Assembly (NCBI GenBank): GCA_012934845.2
Contig: WNNJ02001825.1
Span: 1-64,000, forward strand
Source: Pomphorhynchus laevis
Taxonomy: Eukaryota; Acanthocephala; Palaeacanthocephala; Echinorhynchida; Pomphorhynchidae
DNA: 64,000 nt
Direction: 5' to 3'
The notes beneath the pieces were generated by a model, which ran no database searches, was not told the DNA's origin, and worked only from the letters and a program-made list of their open reading frames with translations. Below, one piece after another: positions 44,701 to 52,623 of this stretch. Position numbers and translations under genes: made by a program. The stretch's first letter is position 1; every line of letters starts with the position of its first letter.

Positions 44701-46982
44701 AATACCAAAAAATCATTGTTGTACTATAACTAGATAATAATAGATTTTTGAAATGCTTAAAACAACTTAAAATTATTTTTGAAATCATTTAGTTATTTTT
44801 ATAACTAAATGATAATAGATTTTTTAAATGTCTAAGCGATTTAAAATTCTTAGTTTGAAAATTGAAATTCATAGTTATTTCCGAATTTAAAAGAAAATTA
44901 TCACATTTTTAACGTTAATTATGAAGGTAATAGGAAGTCTATAATATAAAGACTATATAAGTCAATATAAAATATATTTTAAAATATATAGATTCCGTTA
45001 GCTGATCTGATTTAGGCAGTTACCGTTGATAAATACAGACCTATTAGTCTAATAAGTCAAAGTGTGATAGCACATTAATCGCCTGATATTTTAACCTACT
45101 GCTTTACGTCTATTGTTTATCATATTATTATAATAAGCATTAAACATATTCGTTAAACAATTTTTAAATATTCACTAACTAATATTTTACTAAAAAATGA
45201 TATTATATCAATATTTCAAAATCTAAAAATGCTTGTTTACGTTTTCATTTTAACTTGATTTAAATTATATAAAATCTTTTGTAATTATTTATTATTTATA
45301 ATTATTTAATTATAATAATTATAATAATTACAATACGTAGACTCAGTTAGCTGATCTGATTCATGAATACCCAAATCTAGAGTCTAAATTATTAGGTATA
45401 AATTTTATAATTAATTCTTTAATTCATTTAAGTAATTGAATTTTACAGACATAATGATCACTGATCACTAATCCTATTCGTGTACCCTACAAAAGCTTTA
45501 TCCTGATCACTAGATCAATTTACAATCAGCGTGCATGTTATTTAGTGAAATTACTCGTAGTTAAAGAATTTATTCGAATATAATCCCAATTGAGTTTAAC
45601 CTCGAATAAGATATGAGTATCTATAACATTACATAAAAATAACAAAATGATAAAATTACAATTATTAACATTAATTATAAATAATTAAGTATTTTAAAAT
45701 ATACAAATTAAAAACGTAATTTTATTATTAAATATCTGTATGTAATTAAAAATGACAACGCAAATATTAATTTAACAGATTTTTATAATATTCAATTTGA
45801 TAAATTTCGTAATAATATGCTTGGTCATATTTACTTTTATTCTATTGCTATAAATTATAATTTAGTAGACAATATAATGTTTAATAAATAATATTATTAA
45901 TTATTAATATAATTTTTTAAATTTTATTTATTTTAGTAAATATTTTTCAAAAAGTTTAGTAAATTTAAAAAATTTATTTTTATGTAATGTCTAAAGCACA
46001 AAAATCATGAAAAGTTTTAAATTGACATTTTAAGTCAATAAAACACCAATTTTGTCCATGGATTAGAGTTATTTGATATCTAGAATAACAGCTACAACAG
46101 ATGTAGCTGATAAAGTAATTTATAAAACTTATTTATAATGTTGTTATTGACTTTCTTTTGCCAACACATAATTAACGTAATCTGTTAATTACTCTAAAAA
46201 TAAGTAAACGGTTAATTATGATTAATTAATCAATAATTACTCAAATATGATATCATACAATAATTTTATATTTAAATTGAATTTTAAAATGATGCCATCA
46301 AAGTGCAGTTTTATTATTAAATAATAATTTAAATAATATTTTATTTAATAAAAATTCTTTAAAAAATATTTAATTAAGAATTATGTAATTCTTTAAATAA
46401 TTCCCAAGTAATTTTTGGTTATGCAAATAAATTATCTCTACTATAATTGCTATAACGTTCCCTAAAATGCCCTCAATGTAATCGCTTTTATTCGAAATTA
46501 TTTATTTTTATTTCAATATTTTAATTAAAATAAATGTTCAAAAAAAATAAAATTTGATTGCAAAATCAATATCCATATGTAATAAACAAATTTTGTATTT
46601 AGTTGTGACTCTTAACTTTAGCCTAATTTGTATCGTCTACTAAATCTCCTTAGGATCTGTATTATTTTCATTCCACACTTTTAAAAAATATTCTTACCTT
46701 TTGTTTATTTATGAATGCAATTTTGATTCTTAGGAAGAATTGCTTATCTTAATTGCTTATCTTGAAGAATCGCACTAGCATTGATCCAAATTTATCGCTT
46801 GAATAGTTAGAAACAATTTAGATTTCGTATACCTTCAAATGTTTAAAGTATTAAAGTATTTCCAATATTTTACAAGTAAATGACGAAACATTTTTAAGAT
46901 TATTTGAAATATTGCATTTATCTATTATATTTTATTAATTTAGCTTTACCCACGCGTTCCACCAATACAGATCACTGAATAA
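35454..46982 (+). CDS. ASPP-family protein (PPP1R13 / apoptosis-stimulating of p53), seven exons
   Basis: Exons 35454-35760, 37820-38049, 39627-40331, 42403-42536, 43426-43592, 43826-44031 and 46944-46982 join in phases 1, 0, 0, 2, 1, 0. They give 595 residues plus a stop. Order: N-terminal coiled coil with the ASPP block LTINELQEMSVRQQHQID; second coiled coil (VSKRIDELNKQIEHF); a linker; KVRFDPIAILLD, carrying an RVxF-type PP1-docking site; ankyrin repeats ([27 protein letters not shown]); an SH3 domain (ALYDHKPDNPDELE ... WWWAED ... GYSPRNYLG); tail LYPRVPPIQITE. ASPP proteins bind p53-family members and PP1 through the ankyrin-SH3 end, and act at junctions in animals. The central proline-rich region of vertebrate ASPPs is short here. 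The N-terminal domain is missing, so earlier exons are unseen or the first ATG is 35523. Confidence 0.9.
36477..36512. repeat. perfect hairpin in ASPP intron
   Basis: AGTCGGAACTTTATT, loop CTTC, AATAAAGTTCCGACT. Nearby, 36545-36640 is a diverged copy of 37205-37292 and 36690-36750 of 35856-35930, so this intron contains duplicated segments. Confidence 0.7.
36756..36797. repeat. perfect 19-bp-arm hairpin in ASPP intron
   Basis: AAGCATTTAGACAAATGCT, loop GGAA, then its exact reverse complement. It sits 19 bases before the possible alternative exon. Confidence 0.75.
36816..36925 (+). CDS. possible alternative first exon of the ASPP gene
   Basis: An open stretch begins after GTTTCAG and includes ATG at 36822: MTVKQPESDNVSPDPIHDEE and onward to NQTSVD. 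The acidic, hydrophilic composition looks coding. It does not fit as an internal exon, because entering in phase 1 from exon a meets a stop. Used as a first exon, a donor at TTGATG|GTGATA (36926) would enter exon b in its correct phase. A stronger-looking donor, ATG|GTAAAT at 36930, would be out of phase. Confidence 0.3.
37820..38049 (+). CDS. ASPP exon b: second coiled coil
   Basis: Acceptor CTCACCTGTAG ends 37819. Enters in phase 1 (G|CA gives alanine) and reads FNIDEMYLVSDLEVL, then KEEEIKSVSKRIDELNKQIE, then DEHDRLRQELL. Donor CTC|GTGAGT at 38050, phase 0. Aligns with the ASPP stretch QREL..AVSKVDELTRQLE. Confidence 0.88.
38283..38392 (+). repeat. direct repeat flanking the intronic foldback (left copy)
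   Basis: ATGAAATGTGTTTAATTT and AAAACAATTTAATAAA recur at 39212-39315. The two copies bracket the foldback element, so the segment was duplicated, or the element expanded between copies. Confidence 0.6.
38449..38474 (-). ncRNA. hammerhead-like core, left arm
   Basis: Minus strand: CTAATGC, stem ACA-CAATA-TGT extended on one side, GTC, then GAAAC. The first box is degraded. The second box and stem II are kept. Confidence 0.38.
38755..38779 (-). ncRNA. hammerhead-like core, middle arm copy
   Basis: Minus strand: ATGATAA, GACA-CAATA-TATC, GAAAC, then ATCAACAC. Stem II has one mismatch. Compared with the left copy, it restores GA-type positions in the box. Confidence 0.42.
38975..39005 (+). ncRNA. 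hammerhead-like core, right arm
   Basis: Plus strand: CTGATGA (full consensus) then GACACGG...TAGAC and ATCAACAC. The GAAAC box has decayed. The upstream flank CAGTGGGAGGTACCCGTCA matches that of the 1.83-kb core. Confidence 0.42.
39212..39315 (+). repeat. direct repeat flanking the intronic foldback (right copy)
   Basis: Diverged partner of 38283-38392. Confidence 0.6.
39627..40331 (+). CDS. ASPP exon c: coiled-coil end, linker, PP1-docking motif
   Basis: Acceptor TTTTGTATCTTAG ends 39626. Donor CAG|GTACAA at 40332. 235 codons, phase 0 at both ends. Begins IRNRLNEQQSKKIAASKD (ASPP: LRNKLNQEQNAK), then KELLAIDARLLQLTDRLCSQ. A Ser/Asn-rich linker with KKRHSITESESSN follows (compare KKRSSITEPEGPN in vertebrate ASPPs). 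It ends LKKVRFDPIAILLDAAVEGE then LDLVIQASKQ. Confidence 0.92.
40630..40970 (+). repeat. three partial family B units in tandem
   Basis: TCTAATCCTTATTCTGATAC starts recur at about 40651, 40785 and 40917, a spacing of about 133 bases. Each unit is truncated after TTATTTTCCCTCCTGAT. They lie in the intron between exons c and d. Confidence 0.7.
41490..41960. mobile_element. family B in complete foldback form
   Basis: A reverse-orientation family B arm (to about 41627) and a forward arm (from about 41740) face each other. AAGTTATCAGGAGGAATGGC and GTTATCAGGTTTCGGATTC pair with GTCGAAACCTGATAACATGA and CATTTCCTCCTAATGACC. The centre has GAGGAAATACGTCATTAGCA-type sequence, as at 26870, 30870 and 51400. 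This shows family B is a foldback/MITE-like element whose single arms are scattered elsewhere. It is non-coding. Confidence 0.72.
42115..42300 (+). repeat. partial family B arm
   Basis: GGTTCGAAACCTGATAACAT to ATTACTCAATTCATAAAAAT repeats 41728-41830 almost exactly, followed by TTATATTT-rich sequence. It sits about 100 bases before ASPP exon d. Confidence 0.75.
42403..42536 (+). CDS. ASPP exon d: ankyrin repeats
   Basis: Acceptor AAGCTTTTCCAG ends 42402. Reads [20 protein letters not shown], then AGNFHCVEYLVKCGCDINFA, then DNDGW. The tryptophan codon is split TG|G. Donor G|GTACGT at 42537. With this start the spacing from the KVRF region equals that of human ASPP2. Confidence 0.92.
43426..43592 (+). 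CDS. ASPP exon e: last ankyrin repeats
   Basis: Acceptor TTTTAAATTCAG ends 43425. Reads [20 protein letters not shown], then HGASIFAQTGNDSE, then CEIDEEGYDECYEYLAG. Donor G|GTATAA at 43593, phase 1. Confidence 0.92.
43826..44031 (+). CDS. ASPP exon f: SH3 domain
   Basis: Acceptor TTTGTTTTTAG ends 43825. Reads DVREKLGTHNDGLVYALYDH, then KPDNPDELEIKVNQKLKILR, then ESEWWWAEDIETGSLGYSPR and NYLG. SH3 hallmarks: ALYDH, the WWW motif, and the SPRNYL end. Donor GGG|GTGAGC at 44032, phase 0. Confidence 0.93.
44032..46943. other. last ASPP intron (2.9 kb)
   Basis: Contains two diverged copies of GTGAATGAACATTGT.CCAT (44091, 44208), a less AT-rich patch GCGCCATCGCGCATCGTCC (about 44503-44525), and family B ends at 44995-45015 and 45240-45370. 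No further exon seen. Confidence 0.5.
45240..45370 (+). repeat. family B fragment (right part)
   Basis: CATTTTAACTTGATTTAAAT to TACGTAGACTCAGTTAGCTG: the right half of the unit only. Confidence 0.6.
46944..46982 (+). CDS. ASPP exon g: 12-residue terminal exon
   Basis: Acceptor TATTTTATTAATTTAG ends 46943. CTTTACCCACGCGTT... encodes LYPRVPPIQITE and TAA. Vertebrate ASPPs continue from the SH3 with the same LYPR, so the assignment is firm despite the short length. Confidence 0.85.
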   Translation, partial: LYPRVPPIQITE

Positions 46983-47091
46983 TTGTTCGCCAATTTTCAT
47001 TTACATATTGCAGTTGTCTAGATATTTGTCGATGTGTACTTATGTATTTATGTTTCTTTGGTTTTGATTTTTTTATCTTAAACATTTTTTT

Positions 47092-47097
47092 AATAAA
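47092..47097 (+). other. polyadenylation signal for the ASPP gene
   Basis: AATAAA about 110 bases past the stop. Plausible; chance hexamers are common here. Confidence 0.35.
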
Positions 47098-47109
47098 ACA
47101 ATTAATAAT

Positions 47110-48430
47110 TTCATTCTGACTGGTTTATTTATCATCAATTCACTTATCTAGTGTCCGCCTTTTGCAAGGTGAATTCGGTCGCATGGCGTAAGTGTCGTAA
47201 TTTTATTTTACAAATTTTAAATTTTTTTAATATAAGCTAAAAATATAGGTGAAAACATTTAAACCTTCGTATTTACAATAATAAAATTACATTTCCTTTT
47301 TATTTACTGATAGCCAAACCACTTTTAGGTAGCATTTGATTTTAATTTTTTATTCTTGAATTTAACACATATTTGTTATAAATAATGCATAGTTTAAACA
47401 AATTTAGCGACGCTGTATATAATTGGCTTACAAATGGCTTGCATGTACAATTTGAGTGCACAAATTATAAGCGCACAAGTCCTACATCACTTTATATCCA
47501 TAACTATATTGATAGAACTTAATATTACTATTTTAAATATAACTATTTTGCACTCGTTGCGCATTACACTCGATTTAGATTAAAAAATTGTAAAATTTTA
47601 GCTGTAAAATATAAAACAATCGAAAGAAATTTGACCCATAAAACAATGGTAGGAATAATTTATATTATTCCTACCTGTAACTAACTGTAAATGATTCGTT
47701 ATCATAATTGCAAATTTGATCAGCATTTGAATTAATTAATTATTAATATAATTTATCAATAATACCTATTAGTAAATACTCAATACCTTAATAATTGATA
47801 TTTACCGAAATTAACCAACATTCGTACATTTTTCATTAAACGAGCCAACGGATATTCACACTAGTTAAGGATTTTATTGAAAATATCTATCAGATGAGTA
47901 TAAGTTTTAAATTGTCATTCAAATTTTATGATTGAATATTCAAATAGTTTGCTAGATAAATTAAAATATTGAAATTAAAAAAATCGTGTTTGGTGTTGAA
48001 AATCTACAGGAGGTAAGACATCTGTTTTAGAAAATAATAATTCATTAATTCTCTTGGTTTCTCCCATTCAATTAAATTTAAAAGCGACTTGACGACGGAG
48101 TTGTTTCAAAATAAATCTGTTAAGATTGATCATCAGACGCACTCAGTAATACAAATTTGATCGTTAATCTAACAAATGCGGTTGTTCAAAAGTTTATCAA
48201 TTTGTATTTGTATTTATATGAAAAGTTGTTATTGCTGACTGATCAATTATGCTAAATATAACACGTCGGCTGACCATAATTTAATTCTTTAATTTATATG
48301 TATATCATAGAAACTCAAATACGTAATTAATGACGTCATTATCCAATAACAGATTACAAACTGGACAAAAGTATAATCGAATTGGAATTGATAGGAAAAC
48401 CTGCTGTCAGATTAAAATTTGATGATAGAT
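47110..48430. other. AT-rich spacer
   Basis: No exon or RNA gene supported. Confidence 0.45.
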
Positions 48431-48434
48431 AAGA

Positions 48435-48499
48435 CGAAATAACGAAATAACGAAATAACGAACCCAAGAGCCTACTCCATCAGAGTAGGCTCTTGGGTT
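48435..48499. repeat. short (CGAAATAA)n run and perfect 17-bp hairpin
   Basis: ACGAAATA is repeated three times, then AACCCAAGAGCCTACTC, loop CATCA, and its exact reverse complement. The hairpin is GC-richer than everything near it. Confidence 0.75.
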
Positions 48500-48656
48500 T
48501 AAGGCTTTTGTAACATAAATGGCCTATAAAGTGTTCTTAATTAAGCGTTCATTTATTTAAACTAAGACACTTTAAATGGTAATTACAGTGAACTTAATTT
48601 ATTTATTTTATCATTCTTAATTTTATCATTTATTTCGCTATATTTCTTGAGTGCAG

Positions 48657-48830
48657 AGTAGGATTATCTTTGATCTACTTAATCTTTTCTCTAGCATTAA
48701 AGGAATTGCTATATTGCCAACGCTTGATGAGAAAGCGATCGATCTTTACTTTCATAATAAACCAACTTACGGATATCAGCGAGCGGTTTTAGAATGTGGT
48801 GATTATATGAGAAAAGCTTTAATGTCATAA
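48657..48830 (+). CDS. candidate terminal exon, protein not recognised
   Basis: A pyrimidine-rich tract ending TTTCTTGAGTGCAG (48656) precedes 57 in-frame codons to TAA. They read SRIIFDLLNLFSSIKGIAIL, then PTLDEKAIDLYFHNKPTYGY, then QRAVLECGDYMRKALMS. The amino-acid composition and balanced codons look coding, unlike the surroundings. AATAAA-like words follow near 48880. Upstream exons would lie on the plus strand but none is seen, so it could be an alternative 3' exon of the ASPP gene (the phase-0 donor at 44032 fits) or the end of another gene. I do not know the family. Confidence 0.45.
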   Translation, partial: SRIIFDLLNLFSSIKGIAILPTLDEKAIDLYFHNKPTYGYQRAVLECGDYMRKALMS

Positions 48831-48839
48831 AGTTTTAGA

Positions 48840-49380
48840 ACGTAGAATAGCTTGTTTGTTTCGAACGTTAATATATAATAAAATAATAACGAATAAATGA
48901 TTCTAGATCAATAAAAGTAATTTTAATTCAAATATCAGTAAGAAATAAACTTATACGAAAGAATGCATGTAATTTTATACATTTTGAGGATGAAAATGCT
49001 CATTCTCATGCGTAATGAGTCGAAACACATTAGCAACTGACTATTTTATTTATGCCATGGTTACAGCAACATTAAAATTAATATGGAAATTACTCAAATT
49101 TACACCTCGGTATCATAGTGGTAATGGTACATCTTTTATTGAACTTTTTTTTAAATAATTCTTATTTTTTAAAGATGCCCAACTCTTAACTACACATTAG
49201 AATTGTAGCATTGTATTTTTTCTGAGAATTTTAAAAGAAAAACTCGTAATATTTTATTTTCGAAGGAATAAAATTTCCTGATGTACTTTAATATTGTTCG
49301 AATGCATTAACGAATTTTTTAGGATACTGTCATCAGACAAAATATCTAAACACTGTTGTGCCGGATGGACAACTTTTTGG
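48840..49380. other. AT-rich spacer
   Basis: Nothing recognised. Confidence 0.4.
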
Positions 49381-49381
49381 A

Positions 49382-49670
49382 AGCCTGATAGCATAGCAGT
49401 TCTACCTGATAACCTCTAATCATTACTATGATACATCGTCTGTTATTTAAAAGTCAATTCCTAAAAATGACTTTTTAAATTTCGATATTTTATTTTAACT
49501 TGATTTAAATTATAAAAAATTTTATAACAATTATTTATAATTATTTATTATCTAATTATTAAATTTGGATTTATTGATTTAGCATTATTTTTTCTATTTA
49601 TTTTTATTTATATTTCTTTTATTTATTGTTTATTTTATAATTATATTAAATACGTAGACTCAGTTAGCTA
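49382..49670 (+). repeat. family B repeat copy
   Basis: From AGCCTGATAGCATAGCAGTT through ACCTCTAATCATTACTATGA to TACGTAGACTCAGTTAGCTA, with a small insertion of TTTATTTTT-type sequence. Confidence 0.75.
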
Positions 49671-50310
49671 AGGTGATATTTAGTTAAATCCCGCCTTTTC
49701 CGGTTATCATATTTTGCATAACGGAAGGTATTAGTAATATACGAACGTGCTTATTCGGATTTTAGGAACCCCCCATATTTCCTTTGAATAAAAAATAAAA
49801 ATTACTTTTAATTTGTAGAAAAAATAAAATTTTGTAATGATTTTATAAATCAATAAAAGTGTAAATACTTATTACAAATTGTAAATTTAAATTAAATAAT
49901 TAAATTTAATTATAAATATGATATGTAGAAGTAATTTCTCTATTTACATATGACGGTTTGTATTTATATCAATTAATCGGAACCATTTTGGCTGAATCTA
50001 AAGTCATATTAGAACAATTAGCAATATTAAGTTTTTTACTTATTTAATTACGACTGTATTTGAATGTAAAATCAGGATGTGTAGCAATCCCATTTGCTGC
50101 CTGGATATACAAGTGTCACAATTGATTATTAACCTGCTTAATTAAATAGTTTAAATGCAGATTGTTTATTTATAAAATGAGGGCGTAATCCAAAATTAAA
50201 TCTGACTAATTCAATTTATGCGATTAATATTTGGCAAATTGAATTTATGTGAAAAATTTAAATTAGTTAACGAAATGTGTGCGTGATGATAATAAGATGA
50301 TAATAATATG

Positions 50311-50381
50311 TTTGTCGAAAGCTAACAAGCAGGTAGAATCGTAATTTATCACAAACCAATGGAATTCACGTTTTGATTTAT
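50311..50381 (+). repeat. 70-bp direct repeat, left of Penelope-like remnant
   Basis: GTTTGTCGAAAGCTAACAAG to AATTCACGTTTTGATTTA matches 52174-52244 with one visible difference. The two bracket the reverse transcriptase remnant. Confidence 0.85.
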
Positions 50382-50729
50382 TTTTGCACAATTTGTCTAA
50401 TTTTATACATTAAATCATGCGAAAGTTTCGTGATTTCTAAATCTATTTTTATATGAAATTAAGTATTTCCAAGACCTATAGTAAGCTTACCAATCTATTA
50501 AGCAAACTGTTTATGGAATTATTTGAAAAGGATAAGTCATTAGTGGTTAGTCAAGACATTATCAATGCTGTCATAGGCTTAATATTACTATTGATTTATC
50601 AAACTGATTTTTAAAATAATTGAAATCGTATTCCTAATTTAATCGCTTACTGAATAGTATAAATGAATTCTATTTAATAGAATATAATAAATTTTTATAA
50701 AAGCAATCAAAATATGAAGATTGATGGTA

Positions 50730-52080
50730 TCAAATATCATTTCTAAGATATTCAAGATTTATTTAAATACATACGATTTTAGTATAAAAATCCAATAAAA
50801 CCTAGATTCATATGTAGTGCTTTTAAATGTACATTAAAACCGCTTTCGGTTTATATTAATAAAATACTTAAAGTAATTAAAGCGCACTTCAAAAAATATT
50901 GTAGGATAAAAGAAATGAGTACTGGTATAAAACACTATTTCAGTATTAATTCTACAAAAGAATTTTTAGAACACACAAAAGGAATAAATTTTCAAAATAT
51001 AAATACATACGATTTTAGTACGCTTTATACAAATCTAGATTTAGTAGATATTAAAGAAGTGTTAGTAATTAATCTTAATTCAAAAATATACATATATTTT
51101 AAATAATTATAACGCCTTATCTAACAAAAATTAAAAATCAAATAAATTATTTAATAATTAAATTTTGATTTAGCATTATTATGTTTTGTTTATTTTATAT
51201 TATGTTTTGTATTTGAATAAGATACTATAATCAAATTTCATTAGATAAATATTTTACTAAAGTTTTTTTTATTAAAGTATGATTTGTCGTATTAGTACTC
51301 GCTTTAGAAATATAAAATTTGTAACGATATTGGCTTTCTTCGAAATCATTGTAATAATTTAATAGATACATTTAAAACTAGCTTACGGGTATAAATTTTA
51401 TCAGAGGAAATACGTTATTAGATTGTATTTGGGTCGAGTAATAATGATCGAGAAAGTTCCTCTCGATAATCTGAATTATAGAAAATCTTAATATACTTTC
51501 ATATTATTACATGTAATTATACATGCAATAATATATCATTAAACCATCAAGTAAATATAAATATATGGATAAAATTGAATTAATAGAATCCTTAAATATT
51601 TTGATAAATCAAAATTATTTAAAAGTAGGGACATCTATATTTAGACAAGTAAAAGGTGTTCAATGGGTAATAGTAGCCCAATTATAGCTGACTTGTTTTT
51701 AAGCTTTATAGAATATGAATTTGTTCATAACTGTGTAAAAACTAAATCTAAACTATATAAATATATGAAATATATGTTTCGATACATTGATGATATATGT
51801 GTATTTAATTCTAATAATTTTTATTCAATTAGTGAACAAATTTATCCAGAAAGCCTTATTCTTAACAAAACCAATATTAATGATAAAGAAGGTGTATTCT
51901 AGATATGAACATTAAATTAACATTAACTAAAACTACTATTAATTTATATCGTAAAGATGACATATTTAAATTTACAAGAAAAAATATTTACATTACAAGA
52001 AACAAAAATTTGCATTAAGCATGCTATGCAATATAGAAAGAAATTATATAATTTTTAATAGTAAATTTATATTTTACTTC
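50730..52080 (+). mobile_element. Penelope-like reverse transcriptase, broken
   Basis: 50915-51106 carries a fingers/palm block (IKHYFSINSTKEFLEH ... INTYDFSTLYTNLDLVDIKE, motif A with YDFSTLYTN). 51545-51902 carries GNSSPIIADLFLSFIEYEFV (motif B region), FRYIDDICVF (catalytic YIDD, motif C) and EQIYPESLILNKTNINDKEG. These are Penelope-like reverse transcriptase blocks. About 430 bases of non-coding DNA with family B-like words separate the two parts. No GIY-YIG domain follows before 52174. A more decayed copy lies at 30230-30960. Confidence 0.72.
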
Positions 52081-52173
52081 CGGTTGGGATCACTCTAAGA
52101 CCACAATGTATATTTATGAATCAGAATTTCTGATATGTTAGTAGATATTAGAAATTCTTATTCATATATATAG

Positions 52174-52244
52174 GTTTGTCGAAAGCTAACAAGCAGGTAG
52201 AATCGTAATTTATCACAAACCAATGGAATTCACGCTTTGATTTA
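52174..52244 (+). repeat. 70-bp direct repeat, right of Penelope-like remnant
   Basis: Partner of 50311-50381. Confidence 0.85.
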
Positions 52245-52450
52245 GCATGTATTTGATATACATGTATTGCTTAAAAGATACTTTTAACCAATACATGGTA
52301 AAAAGATAGATTTAATCAAAAAGATTAAATCTTTTTAATCTTTAATCAAAAAGATTCTTTTTGATTAAAAGATACTAAAACTAAATTAATTAATTGAATT
52401 TCTGAACGTATTTATTCATATTTTTAAAAATTATGTAAGTTATGTGGTTA
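52243..52450 (+). repeat. segment duplicated at 56125-56265
   Basis: GCATGTATTTGATATACATG and AATTAATTAATTGAATTTCTGAAC also occur at 56127 and 56197. The copy here has extra TTTTTGATTAAA material in the middle. Confidence 0.65.
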
Positions 52451-52623
52451 AGATTCATTGGTTAAGAATTGCTTAACTAAAATAATAAACAATAACACAG
52501 ATTTTACTTAACGCTTGGGGATTTGCTCCCTTCTTCAATTGTCATTATACTGAACACTTATAACTTTTTATTTAAGAAAAAGTTATGTATATATACATAA
52601 CATGTTTTATCAAAATATTTAAG

